From Chryseobacterium jejuense (GTDB taxonomy: Bacteria > Bacteroidota > Bacteroidia > Flavobacteriales > Weeksellaceae): a DNA stretch of 64,000 nt. The notes under the pieces are model-generated. The model was given only the letters and a program-made list of their open reading frames with translations. It made no database searches and was not told the DNA's origin. Of this stretch, positions 8,185 to 16,157 are shown piece after piece. A program made the position numbers and the translations under genes. Where the stretch lies: positions 682,001 through 746,000 of the forward strand of contig NZ_FNEG01000002.1 of the NCBI RefSeq assembly GCF_900100075.1, given 5' to 3'. Within the stretch, counting starts at the first letter, position 1, and every line of letters begins with the position of its first letter.

Positions 8185-9567
8185 TTGGAAGAGTATTTTG
8201 GAAATGAACTTGTAAAAAAGTTCGAAGAAATGATGGAAAACAATGACGAATTCTACTTCGATACCGAAGAGTTGGAAGATATCATTGTTTATTATTTGGA
8301 GCTTGGTGATTTTAATTACGCTGATATGGCTGTTAATTATGGACTGAAGCTTCACCCCAATTCATTAGATATCAAGATCAAAAGACTTGAAATTCTTCTG
8401 GAGTGGGAAGAATATAATACGGCGAAAGATCTTATTGACGAGCTGAAAGGTTCCTCTATGGAACATACAGACTTTTTAGTTTGCTATGCTAAGTATTATT
8501 CGAACCTGGGTAACCCTAGAAAATCCATTGAAATCTGCAAAAAAGCCCTTACACTGGAGGAAGAAGAAAATTTCCTTCACAACTTTATTGCGGATGAATA
8601 TATCAATCTGGGAGATCCCTTTAACGCTCTTAAACATTACAGAAAAGCACTTAAAGAAGATCCTTCGGACGAATATTCGTTGGAAAACGCAATGGTGTGT
8701 TTCAGTGACTTGAATAAGAGTGAGGAGGCGATTGCCTTTCTTAATGAATATTTAGATGAATTCCCTTATTCCGAAACTGCTTGGTTTGAATATGGACAAT
8801 TCTACTTCAACAGAAAGAACTTTGATGAAGCCATAAAAGGATATGATTACCTATTGGCTATCAATTCAAATTCTGTAGGGGTATATGCTAATAAAGCAGC
8901 GTGTTATGAAGCTTTAGGGCAGTATCAGAAAGCTATAGAAACTTATGAGGAAATGCTTGAACTGGAATATACCAAAGCATTTACTTTCTATAAAATCGGA
9001 TTGTGTAATAAAGCATTAAAGCAGCCTATTTTAGCTTTAAATTCATTCCAGAAATCATTGAGAGAAGATCCTCAGTTTTATCTGGCGATGATGGAACAGT
9101 CTTATTTATACGAAGAAATGGGCGGAATGTCTGAAGCTCTTCATTTTGCCAAAGAAGCAACACAGCTGAATGAAAATAATCTTGACTATCAAAAAAGATT
9201 AGCATTCCTGTTCATTGATTCCGGGAAATTTGAAGAAAGTCTTTCCTGTCTTAAAAAGCTGGTAGATGCTGAGCCATCAAGATTTTATAATTGGTATGCC
9301 TACTCAGAAGTTCTGATGCTTGTAGGAGAGTATGAAGATGCTGTAACTGTTTTAAATGGAGCGATAAAGCATCATGATAGAGCTGAGTTGTATTATCAGT
9401 TAAGCAACTGTTTTTTCAATCTGAAAGATCAGGATAAAGGAATGGAATCACTTCAGAAAGCTTTAGAACTGGATCCGTCTCTGGTAAAGGATATGCAAAA
9501 GAAATATCCGTTTATCAAAGAAGAAGTAAAAAAGGTGAAGGTGAGCAAAGTGAAGAAAAAGAACTAA
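8185..9567 (+). CDS. Tetratricopeptide repeat protein
   Basis: A 460-residue all-helical protein composed of roughly eleven TPR units from residue 35 to 445, with repeats of the W-L-G-Y-A-F-A-P type, for example GDPFNALKHYRKALKEDPSD. The acidic N-terminal segment has no signal peptide, and the tail is strongly basic (KKVKVSKVKKK), so it is probably cytoplasmic and may contact RNA, DNA or membrane. TPR arrays are protein-binding scaffolds; the partner is unknown. The start is TTG at 8185, giving MEEYFGNELVKKFEEMM; the alternative ATG (residue 16) would also be possible. No good promoter was seen in the 209-base gap upstream. Confidence 0.85.
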   Translation: MEEYFGNELVKKFEEMMENNDEFYFDTEELEDIIVYYLELGDFNYADMAVNYGLKLHPNSLDIKIKRLEILLEWEEYNTAKDLIDELKGSSMEHTDFLVCYAKYYSNLGNPRKSIEICKKALTLEEEENFLHNFIADEYINLGDPFNALKHYRKALKEDPSDEYSLENAMVCFSDLNKSEEAIAFLNEYLDEFPYSETAWFEYGQFYFNRKNFDEAIKGYDYLLAINSNSVGVYANKAACYEALGQYQKAIETYEEMLELEYTKAFTFYKIGLCNKALKQPILALNSFQKSLREDPQFYLAMMEQSYLYEEMGGMSEALHFAKEATQLNENNLDYQKRLAFLFIDSGKFEESLSCLKKLVDAEPSRFYNWYAYSEVLMLVGEYEDAVTVLNGAIKHHDRAELYYQLSNCFFNLKDQDKGMESLQKALELDPSLVKDMQKKYPFIKEEVKKVKVSKVKKKN

Positions 9568-9583
9568 ACGTTCTCCAAATAAC

Positions 9584-9613
9584 AAAAAAGCCTGCAGAAA
9601 TGCAGGCTTTTTT
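9584..9613 (+). terminator. Rho-independent terminator after the TPR gene
   Basis: Stem AAAAAAGCCTGCA, GAAA tetraloop, TGCAGGCTTTTTT. The A and T tracts on either side would let it work in both directions. Confidence 0.9.
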
Positions 9614-9620
9614 TTCTTTA

Positions 9621-9786
9621 TTTTTAACGCTAAGAATACGCGGAGATTTACAAAATTGTATGGATATTTTTGTTCGCAAAGGCACTTCGTTCAGCTAAGA
9701 ATACGATCATCGCTGAGTGAAACGCCTTTTCGAACATAATTTTTCAATTTTTTTTATTCAAATCCTTTGTGAACTCTGCGTTAAAA
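9621..9786 (-). repeat. MITE-like palindromic intergenic repeat, copy 2
   Basis: Inverted copy of the element at 6708-6867. Its ends read TTTTTAACGC and GCGTTAAAA and the conserved 64-base core is 9672-9735 (GTTCGCAAAGGC to GCCTTTTCGAAC). It fills most of the 306-base gap before the EamA gene; the remainder (9787-9873) holds only a short pyrimidine-rich repeat near 9840. Confidence 0.7.
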
Positions 9787-9873
9787 TAATATTGGAATTA
9801 TGAGTCGGTGATATTTTAATTGTTTGATTAATAGTGTCTTCAAGCCTCCTTTCTTCCAGCTCCCAGCCTTAAA

Positions 9874-10752
9874 CTATTTTTTCGGATTGCTTCTTAAAAA
9901 GATCAGCCCGGCAATAATTACTCCTGCGCCTATAAATTGGAAAATAGTAAGCTTTTCATTATCAATGATCCCCCAAATAATTGCCACAATAGGCATTATA
10001 AGAGTTACCGTTGAAGCAAAAAGCGGAGTGGAAACTTTTAAAAGTCGATAATTCATTGTCATGGCAAGCCCGGTTCCGAAAATGGAAAGTAGACTTACAA
10101 ACATCAATCCAAGCATATTACCTTTTGTAAAACTGAATTCGGAAAAGAATCCTGTACTGGTAAGAGCAATAATGGAAGGAAAGATTAAGACAAAAGAAAA
10201 TATAAAAGAAGACAAAACAACGGATGAAACATCCATCAGTTTTGATTTCACAGTGGTTGTACTTATTGCATAGCATAAAGTAGCAAGCAATAGGAGTAGA
10301 ATCGGTATCATTTTAAGTTCACCGCTGTCACCACCACCAAAAGCCAGGATGCAAACTCCCGTAAAGCTTATCAGAACTCCTATGATTTGTTTCTTCGTGG
10401 TTTCAAACTTCCATACCAAAGCTCCCACAATGATGACAAAAATAGGCATCATGGAGTTAATGATCCCTGCAATACTGCTGGTGACCTCCTTTTCTGCAAT
10501 CGGGAAAAGGAACATGGGGATAAAATTTCCGGTAAACGCAGCCAATATAAGCCACTTTAAATGTTTTTTCGGAAAAAGTTTATAATTGGAAATAGCAATA
10601 GGAAGTAAAATAATACCAGCGATAAGGACTCTTAGTGATCCTACCTGATACGGACTGAAATGATCCAGTGATTTTTTGATCAAAATAAAAGAAGATCCCC
10701 AAATAATGCTCAGGGTAGCCAGAAGGAGCCATTTTTCTTTATCTGCGTTCAT
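9874..10752 (-). CDS. EamA family (DMT) transporter
   Basis: A 292-residue inner-membrane protein with about ten transmembrane helices arranged as two EamA halves. Recognisable are the N-terminal LLATLSIIWGSSFILIKKSL and, in the second half, FGTGLAMTMNYRLLKVSTPL, typical of the RhaT/YdcZ-like drug and metabolite transporter superfamily. Such proteins export amino acids or other metabolites, but substrates cannot be predicted from sequence. Its start overlaps the 3' end of aat by 14 bases on the same strand, so both are probably co-transcribed. Confidence 0.9.
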   Translation of the reverse strand: MNADKEKWLLLATLSIIWGSSFILIKKSLDHFSPYQVGSLRVLIAGIILLPIAISNYKLFPKKHLKWLILAAFTGNFIPMFLFPIAEKEVTSSIAGIINSMMPIFVIIVGALVWKFETTKKQIIGVLISFTGVCILAFGGGDSGELKMIPILLLLLATLCYAISTTTVKSKLMDVSSVVLSSFIFSFVLIFPSIIALTSTGFFSEFSFTKGNMLGLMFVSLLSIFGTGLAMTMNYRLLKVSTPLFASTVTLIMPIVAIIWGIIDNEKLTIFQFIGAGVIIAGLIFLRSNPKK

Positions 10753-11392
10753 TGTTTTCGTGTAGGATTTTTAAAAATTCTTTTTTAGGAATCATTTTTG
10801 CCCCCAGACTCTCTAGGTGTTCGGTATGAGATTGACAGTCAATTAATTCAATCTGTTCTTTGTTGCTTTCTACAAAGTGAATGAATCCTGCTTTTGAGGC
10901 ATTGCTCACTTTCGTAAACATACTCTCACCACAGAATACATTTCCGATCTGTAAACCGTAAAAACCTCCTACAAGCTCTCCATCCTGCCATACTTCAATA
11001 CTTCTTGCCAGGCCATATTCATGAAGTTTGATGAAAGAATTCATCAGTTCATCTGAAAGCCATGTGCCGGATTGTCCTTTACGTTCGGTTTGCTGACAGT
11101 TTTTGATGACTTCTCTGAAGTTTTTATTCTCAGAAAAAGTAAAAACCTTTCTGTTTAATATCTTTCTCATTGATTTAGAAACCTTTATTTCATCAGGAAC
11201 TAAAACAAATCTAGGATCCGGGCTCCACCATAGAATTTCCTCTCCTGGGTTGTACCAGGGGAAAATACCCAATTGGTAAGCGAACCAAATGCGTTCTATA
11301 GACAGATCTCCACCATAGGCAATAAGCCCATCATGTCCGTCATACACCTCCGGATCAGGAAATGAAATCTCGTTTTCGTCTAGTCGGACCAT
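10739..11392 (-). CDS. aat: Leucyl/phenylalanyl-tRNA-protein transferase
   Basis: Aat attaches Leu or Phe from charged tRNA to the N-terminal Arg or Lys of proteins, marking them for ClpAP in the bacterial N-degron pathway. At 217 residues it matches the family and shows the conserved blocks FPWYNPGEEILWWSPDPR (45-61), the GTWLSDELMNSF region and GLQIGNVFCGESMF. It is separated by a terminator from the DUF3127 gene upstream and overlaps the EamA gene downstream by 14 bases. No functional link between the two overlapping genes is known. Confidence 0.93.
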   Translation of the reverse strand: MVRLDENEISFPDPEVYDGHDGLIAYGGDLSIERIWFAYQLGIFPWYNPGEEILWWSPDPRFVLVPDEIKVSKSMRKILNRKVFTFSENKNFREVIKNCQQTERKGQSGTWLSDELMNSFIKLHEYGLARSIEVWQDGELVGGFYGLQIGNVFCGESMFTKVSNASKAGFIHFVESNKEQIELIDCQSHTEHLESLGAKMIPKKEFLKILHENNERR

Positions 11393-11400
11393 TTTTTAGC

Positions 11401-11432
11401 AAAAAAATCCCACTTTTAAGAAAGCAGGATTT
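11401..11432 (-). terminator. Candidate terminator of the DUF3127 gene
   Basis: On the minus strand, AAATCCTGCTTT pairs imperfectly with AAAGTGGGATTT and is followed by a T run (A tract at 11401-11407 on plus). It lies between the DUF3127 stop and the aat start. Confidence 0.55.
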
Positions 11433-11454
11433 ATATTTGATTTTAATTCTTTAA

Positions 11455-11832
11455 TTAGAAAGGTAAATCATCATCATCATCTCCAGCAAACGGATTCTCA
11501 TTAGAAACAGGAGAAGCTGATTGCTGAGGCATAGCCTGAGTAGGTTCTGATCCATTATCAAAAACTTTCTCTACTTTCCATCCAGTAATAGAGTTGAAGT
11601 ATTTAGTTTCACCTTGTGGAGAAACCCATTCTCTACCTCTGATGTTGATTCCTATTTTTACGTTTTCACCTTCTTTAAGGTTATCTAATAAACTAATTTT
11701 ATCAGATAAAAATTCTATGTTTATCGGCTGTGGATACTGTTCCTGGGTTAAAATAACCAATTCTCTTTTTTGAAATCCACTTGCAAAAGTTTGAGTTTCA
11801 AAAAGTTTCTTTACCGTTCCTTGTAATTCCAT
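11455..11832 (-). CDS. DUF3127 protein with an SSB-like C-terminal tip
   Basis: The start is the ATG at 11832, giving 125 residues (MELQGTVKKLFETQ); a longer reading from 11967 would run over the tRNA promoter and has no family support. Residues 1-92 look like a small beta-rich OB-type domain of the Bacteroidota DUF3127 family. The remainder is a low-complexity Gln/Pro/Ser/Asn linker ending DDDDDLPF. That ending is very like the acidic tip (DDDIPF type) by which single-stranded-DNA-binding protein recruits DNA-repair and replication partners. The function is not established; a DNA-metabolism role is an inference from the tip and fold. Confidence 0.8.
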   Translation of the reverse strand: MELQGTVKKLFETQTFASGFQKRELVILTQEQYPQPINIEFLSDKISLLDNLKEGENVKIGINIRGREWVSPQGETKYFNSITGWKVEKVFDNGSEPTQAMPQQSASPVSNENPFAGDDDDDLPF

Positions 11833-11929
11833 ATCGTAATTATTAACGTTGTAAAAGTAAGAAAATGAAATGTAATAATAGGTGCCGCAGAAAAAAAATC
11901 TGGAAATTTTAATTTTTTTTTCTAAAAAG

Positions 11930-11960
11930 TTTGGAGGTAAAGGAAATTGTCCTATATTTG
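11930..11960 (+). promoter_or_regulatory. Promoter of the first tRNA operon
   Basis: TTTG (11930-11933), a 19-base spacer, then TATATTTG (11953-11960): an exact match to the Bacteroidota -33/-7 consensus, 51 bases upstream of the first tRNA. Confidence 0.85.
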
Positions 11961-12011
11961 CACTCACAAAAACGAAGCAAGCTCTTTAAAACTTACAATA
12001 TTAAAAAACCA

Positions 12012-12093
12012 GCGGATGTGGTGTAATTGGTAGCCACGCCAGACTTAGGATCTGGTGCCGTGAGGCGTGGGGGTTCGAGTCCCTTCATCCGCA
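12012..12093 (+). tRNA. tRNA-Leu (TAG)
   Basis: 82 nt. Acceptor arms GCGGATG and CATCCGC, anticodon stem CCAGA/TCTGG around CT-TAG-GA, a long variable arm and the T-arm GGGTTCGAGTCCC. It reads CUA codons. CCA is not encoded. It differs by one base, in the variable arm, from the copy at 12387. Confidence 0.95.
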
Positions 12094-12097
12094 CTAT

Positions 12098-12173
12098 GCG
12101 AAAATAGCTCAGCTGGTAGAGCACAACCTTGCCAAGGTTGGGGTCGCGGGTTCGAATCCCGTTTTTCGCTCCA
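12098..12173 (+). tRNA. tRNA-Gly (GCC)
   Basis: Acceptor GCGAAAA and TTTTCGC, D-arm AGCTCAGCTGGTAGAGC, anticodon loop TTGCCAA (GCC) and T-arm CGGGTTCGAATCCCG. Discriminator T at 12170, and the 3' CCA is encoded at 12171-12173. Confidence 0.95.
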
Positions 12174-12179
12174 CACCAT

Positions 12180-12263
12180 GCCCTGGTGGTGGAACTGGTA
12201 GACACGCAGGACTTAAAATCCTGTGTCCGCAAGGACGTACGGGTTCAAGTCCCGTCTGGGGTA
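12180..12263 (+). tRNA. tRNA-Leu (TAA)
   Basis: 84 nt class II tRNA. Acceptor GCCCTGG pairs with CTGGGGT through several G-U pairs; anticodon stem CAGGA/TCCTG with anticodon TAA; variable arm TGTCCGCAAGGACG. No encoded CCA. Identical in sequence to the copy at 12521. Confidence 0.95.
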
Positions 12264-12268
12264 CAAAG

Positions 12269-12297
12269 CCCTCTGTATTTGCTACGGAGGGTTTTTT
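12269..12297 (+). terminator. Terminator of the first tRNA operon
   Basis: CCCTCTGTA (12269-12277) pairs with TACGGAGGG (12283-12291), followed by TTTTTT. Confidence 0.9.
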
Positions 12298-12334
12298 GTT
12301 TTAATAGAGAGAGTGATCTTTTAAATAAATTTCT

Positions 12335-12342
12335 TATATTTG
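12335..12342 (+). promoter_or_regulatory. -7 element of the second tRNA unit
   Basis: TATATTTG matches TANNTTTG, 44 bases before the second tRNA-Leu(TAG). A -33 TTTG is not evident. Confidence 0.55.
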
Positions 12343-12386
12343 TAAGAATTATCGATTGTATCTGCGGTGGCAGAGCAATATAACCA

Positions 12387-12468
12387 GCGGATGTGGTGTA
12401 ATTGGTAGCCACGCCAGACTTAGGATCTGGTGCTGTGAGGCGTGGGGGTTCGAGTCCCTTCATCCGCA
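12387..12468 (+). tRNA. tRNA-Leu (TAG), second copy
   Basis: Same 82-nt structure as 12012-12093, with a single C to T change in the variable arm (GTGCTGTGAGG in place of GTGCCGTGAGG). Confidence 0.95.
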
Positions 12469-12481
12469 CAATACAAAGAAC

Positions 12482-12507
12482 AGGATTTGCTTTCAAATCC
12501 TTTTTTT
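12482..12507 (+). terminator. Terminator between the second Leu(TAG) and Leu(TAA) tRNAs
   Basis: AGGATTT (12482-12488) pairs with AAATCCT (12495-12501), followed by T residues. Confidence 0.7.
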
Positions 12508-12520
12508 GTACCACACACCG

Positions 12521-12604
12521 GCCCTGGTGGTGGAACTGGTAGACACGCAGGACTTAAAATCCTGTGTCCGCAAGGACGTACGGGTTCAAGTCCCGTCTGG
12601 GGTA
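12521..12604 (+). tRNA. tRNA-Leu (TAA), second copy
   Basis: Identical to the 84-nt gene at 12180-12263. It is followed by a terminator with the same stem as the first copy, consistent with duplication of gene plus terminator. Confidence 0.95.
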
Positions 12605-12609
12605 CAAAA

Positions 12610-12640
12610 CCCTCTGTATTTTGAATACGGAGGGTTTTTT
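12610..12640 (+). terminator. Terminator of the second tRNA unit
   Basis: CCCTCTGTATT (12610-12620) pairs with AATACGGAGGG (12624-12634), followed by TTTTTT. Confidence 0.9.
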
Positions 12641-12696
12641 GTTTTTATACGATCCTAATCTGAAGTGGGGCAGAAATGTATCTCTGGTATTCTCTT

Positions 12697-13677
12697 TTAG
12701 TTTTTGCGATAATAACTGGGCCCAACACCCACTTCGTTCTTAAAAGCTACACTAAAAGACGAAGGAGAAGCATATCCAAGATGATAAGCAATTTCCTTAA
12801 TAGAGAAATCAGAATTTTTAAGGAGATAAAGTGCTTCCTTCATTCTAAGTTTTGAAGCATAATGAAAAACACCGTCGCCAAACAGCTCTTTAAAGCCATT
12901 TTTTAATTTAAATTCATTAATACCAAACTTTATAGAAAGCTGTTCTATGGTATAAAAAGATTTCAGGTTTCCTTCTATAAACTCTTTTACTTCCATCAGT
13001 TTGTGAATTTCATAGGTGTTGATAGAAGTTTTCTTTTTTGTTTCCTTATTTTTTGCAAATTCAAAGATGAGCAACAGAAGATTGAGGATCTTACTTTTAA
13101 TGAAATATTCTTTATACAAGCCCTCCAGAGTACATTTTTTGATCTCCAGTAGAATACCCATCATTTGCGGGGTTATAGGAAGCCCTTCCGGGAATAGGCT
13201 GGCAGCTTTGTTCTGATCTATTGTAAGGATAAAATCCTTTAATAGACCACTGCTCTCTACCAATTGATGAAAATAATCTTTTGAGACATAAATATCCAGG
13301 TTTTTATAACTGGTTTCTTTTTGGAATTGAATTTCTACATCAGCATTTTCAGGGGTAAAATAGATATAGTGATGAAAGAGCTTATATTCTCCATTTTTCC
13401 CATTAACAGAATCTCTGATAACATCCGCACCATTAAGAAAAAAAGCAAGTTCGATGTATTTTATCGTTTCTGTTCGGAATTTCATGATATAATCCTCAGT
13501 ATAGGAAAATTGATACTCTTTTACTAAAAACTCATCACCTTCATATAAGGTCAAGGTTTCAAATTTTCCCAGTTCATTAACGAAAATTTCTGGTACACCA
13601 CCGCAATGATTCTCTCCAAAAAAATCTAAAATCTGTCTTGCAATGGTATGGTTCGGTACAATCTCTCCCAAAATCAA
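12697..13677 (-). CDS. AraC family transcriptional regulator
   Basis: A 326-residue regulator with a C-terminal double helix-turn-helix of the AraC/XylS type (about 222-326), including EIAYHLGYASPSSFSVAFKN and GVGPSYYRKN at the end. The N-terminal half is a ligand-sensing region without recognised motifs. The start is TTG at 13677; the first in-frame ATG would cost about 64 residues. It is divergent from, and 92 bases away from, the TonB receptor gene. That layout matches PchR-type activators that sense a ferric siderophore and turn on their receptor, which is the likely role here, though by inference. Confidence 0.85.
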   Translation of the reverse strand: MILGEIVPNHTIARQILDFFGENHCGGVPEIFVNELGKFETLTLYEGDEFLVKEYQFSYTEDYIMKFRTETIKYIELAFFLNGADVIRDSVNGKNGEYKLFHHYIYFTPENADVEIQFQKETSYKNLDIYVSKDYFHQLVESSGLLKDFILTIDQNKAASLFPEGLPITPQMMGILLEIKKCTLEGLYKEYFIKSKILNLLLLIFEFAKNKETKKKTSINTYEIHKLMEVKEFIEGNLKSFYTIEQLSIKFGINEFKLKNGFKELFGDGVFHYASKLRMKEALYLLKNSDFSIKEIAYHLGYASPSSFSVAFKNEVGVGPSYYRKN

Positions 13678-13721
13678 ATGTCTTTATCCCAAGCTCAAAA
13701 GCTTTTCCTGTTGGCAACCGT

Positions 13722-13729
13722 TAATTTTG
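13722..13729 (+). promoter_or_regulatory. -7 element of the TonB receptor gene
   Basis: TAATTTTG matches TANNTTTG, 40 bases upstream of the receptor ATG. No clear -33 TTTG at 19 bases, as expected of an activator-dependent promoter. Confidence 0.5.
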
Positions 13730-13741
13730 CCAGCGTAAATT

Positions 13742-13762
13742 TAATTAAACTAATTCTAAATA
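13742..13762 (-). promoter_or_regulatory. Iron-box-like operator before the TonB receptor
   Basis: Read on the minus strand this 21-base site starts TATTTAGAATT and ends GTTTAATTA; it agrees with the feoA palindrome (998-1018) at 17 of 21 positions. It lies between the predicted transcription start and the ATG, a position suited to repression. Confidence 0.5.
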
Positions 13763-13769
13763 ACAATTT

Positions 13770-16157
13770 ATGAATAAGAACAAGTTCCTTTTCTCTGCAT
13801 TGCTTTTCCCTGCTGCTTTCTGGGCACAAAGTACGGCACAGATTACAGGAAAAGTGATAAACTCTCAAAAGAAACCGGTTTCGGCTGTAAAAGTTATTCT
13901 AAATAACGGAGAAGCAGAAGCTTATACAGATGATAACGGATTTTACCGGTTCAATAATATGCCTGCAGGAAATTATGTACTTAAAGTGGATGATCCGGAT
14001 GTTGTTAAAACCTATTCTTTTACTTTAAAAGAGAATGATGTCATTACCCATGATTTTATACAAACGCCAAGCGATGCTTATCAAATAGTAGCTGTAAATG
14101 TTACTGCAAACCGTAAAACCATTCCATCTTCTACATTAAGATTAGGAGAAAACCTATTGGTTACTCCTCAGAATATTCAGGTAATAGATCAGCGTTTACT
14201 AAGCGATCAGCAAATCCTTACAACAGCTGAAGGCCTAAGCAGAAATGTAAGTGGCGTACGTACCATTACCCATCAGGAAGAAGGAAGTGTAGGTATTGCC
14301 GTGCGCGGATTCTCAGCTTCTAATCTTAGGAATGGAATGGATGTGAGTGGGAGCTTTGGCCCGCTTCGTGAAGATATGTCCTTTGTAGACCGTGTAGAGT
14401 TTGTAAAAGGTCCTGCAGGATTTATGATGGGGAACACCCAGCCAGGTGGATTCTATAATATTGTAACGAAAAAGCCTGTAGGGAGAGAAAGAGGAAATAT
14501 TCAACTGACTCTTGGAAGCTATAATCTGTATCGTGCAACCGCTGATGTTGAGAAAAAGTTAAGCAAAGACGGGAAATTCTGGGGAAGGCTGAACCTTATG
14601 GGAACAAAAAAAGGATCATTTCAGCAATATGTAGAGCACGAACAATTCGTGATTAATCCATCCTTTAAATATATTGCTTCAGAAAATACTAATATCACTT
14701 TTGAATATATTCTCTCTCAGAATAATTTTCAGGGAGGATTTGCCAAATATGTGTACGGAATTGAAGGATTTAAAGAACTGAAAAGATCCTTTTCCTTCTC
14801 TGATCCTATTATAGATCCTACCCGTTCGTGGGAACACAATGTCTATGGAACGATTAATCATAACTTTAATGATAACTGGATGATTACCGGGCAGTTTGGA
14901 TACATTCGTTCTCAGATGGAAGGAGAGTCATTATATGCTAAATATAATACAATAGCATTGGCTGACAATCCGGTTACAGGAAGAAAAAAAGGGGATGTAG
15001 ATCGTGGAATCAGCATCAATGATGCTTTAAATACATCTACTATTGGCCAGGTGTTCACAAGAGGAAAGTTTGAAACAGGAAATATCAGCCACAACATTCT
15101 TGCAGGAATAGATATGGGAAAAAAGTCCTATGTGGCAGACTGGTCTGTGCTCCCTCAGACTGTGGGCCCGGTATTTAATATCTATAATCCAGTATATGGA
15201 AATCTGAAAAAATCTGATATTCCGGAATATGACAGATCCAGATCTCTTCGGGAGAGAGGAGCTAACTATTTGAGCGATTATTCTTATACTTCCATCCACC
15301 TTCAGGATGAAGCTCGTTTTATAGATAATAAACTAAGAATAGCAGCTGGATTTCGCTATACTTCAACATCAAAAACAAGTGCTGCCGACAAAGGAGGAGA
15401 GGTTAAAAATACAGCAGTAACTCCAAGATTTAGTGTTACCGGGCTATTGACACCAACTTTCACAGTGTATGGATTGTATGATGAATCTTTTCAGGAGCAG
15501 ACCGGGAAGTTAATGAATGGAAGTACAGCAGACCCTTCTTATGGGAAAAATACAGAGTTTGGATTGAAGAAAACATGGTTTAATGGACAGTTAATGACCA
15601 ATCTTACGGTCTATCATCTTACAAAAACCAATATGCTTACGTCGGCAGGAATAGATTATCCCGGATTATTTGAACAGTCAGGAGAAAGCACGTCTAAAGG
15701 AATTGAGTTTGATTTGAATGGAAATATCAGTAAAAACTGGAGCGTCCTTTTCAATTATGCTTATACCGATGCCAAAGTAACCAAAGATAATGATCCTAAG
15801 AAAATAGGAGGAATGCTATATGGAACAGCAAAGCATATTACTAATGCGTGGCTAAAATACACCATTGCAGAAGGAGATTTAGAAGGGCTTGGTTTTTCTC
15901 TGGGGTATGAATATCAGGCTAAAAGAGCGGCGTGGCCGGTTGTTTTAGACCATCCGTACCTTCCGGATGATTATTTTACTTTGGATGTAGGGGTTTCTTA
16001 TAAGCGGGATAATTATCAGCTGTCATTTCTGGTAAATAATCTAACAGACCGGTATAACTATGTTGGATTTTATCCGGGTGCCTGGAGCTATACCCATTAT
16101 GGATGGCGGGCCACTAATCCTATCAATTTCAGAATGAATCTTTCATATAATTTTTAA
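13770..16157 (+). CDS. TonB-dependent siderophore receptor
   Basis: A 795-residue outer-membrane receptor. It has a signal peptide (to about residue 19, AAFWAQS), an N-terminal carboxypeptidase-regulatory-like domain (about 22-100, starting ITGKVINSQKKPVSAVKV), a plug domain (about 115-245, with VTPQNIQVIDQRLL and VEFVKGPAGFMMGN) and a C-terminal barrel ending in the aromatic FRMNLSYNF. The plug and barrel pattern is that of FhuA/FpvA-type ferric-siderophore receptors. The AraC gene upstream, the PepSY gene starting on the next base and the iron-box-like operator all support import of an iron chelate; the exact siderophore is unknown. Confidence 0.92.
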   Translation: MNKNKFLFSALLFPAAFWAQSTAQITGKVINSQKKPVSAVKVILNNGEAEAYTDDNGFYRFNNMPAGNYVLKVDDPDVVKTYSFTLKENDVITHDFIQTPSDAYQIVAVNVTANRKTIPSSTLRLGENLLVTPQNIQVIDQRLLSDQQILTTAEGLSRNVSGVRTITHQEEGSVGIAVRGFSASNLRNGMDVSGSFGPLREDMSFVDRVEFVKGPAGFMMGNTQPGGFYNIVTKKPVGRERGNIQLTLGSYNLYRATADVEKKLSKDGKFWGRLNLMGTKKGSFQQYVEHEQFVINPSFKYIASENTNITFEYILSQNNFQGGFAKYVYGIEGFKELKRSFSFSDPIIDPTRSWEHNVYGTINHNFNDNWMITGQFGYIRSQMEGESLYAKYNTIALADNPVTGRKKGDVDRGISINDALNTSTIGQVFTRGKFETGNISHNILAGIDMGKKSYVADWSVLPQTVGPVFNIYNPVYGNLKKSDIPEYDRSRSLRERGANYLSDYSYTSIHLQDEARFIDNKLRIAAGFRYTSTSKTSAADKGGEVKNTAVTPRFSVTGLLTPTFTVYGLYDESFQEQTGKLMNGSTADPSYGKNTEFGLKKTWFNGQLMTNLTVYHLTKTNMLTSAGIDYPGLFEQSGESTSKGIEFDLNGNISKNWSVLFNYAYTDAKVTKDNDPKKIGGMLYGTAKHITNAWLKYTIAEGDLEGLGFSLGYEYQAKRAAWPVVLDHPYLPDDYFTLDVGVSYKRDNYQLSFLVNNLTDRYNYVGFYPGAWSYTHYGWRATNPINFRMNLSYNF

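Noticed and set aside
6708..9786. Insertion sequence or transposon carrying the two genes between the inverted repeats
   Set aside because: No transposase is present and the enclosed genes look ordinary in composition.
12129..12658. ORFs of 60-100 codons over the tRNA cluster, in several frames
   Set aside because: They cover tRNA genes with intact cloverleafs; protein-like repeats among them reflect the duplicated tRNAs.
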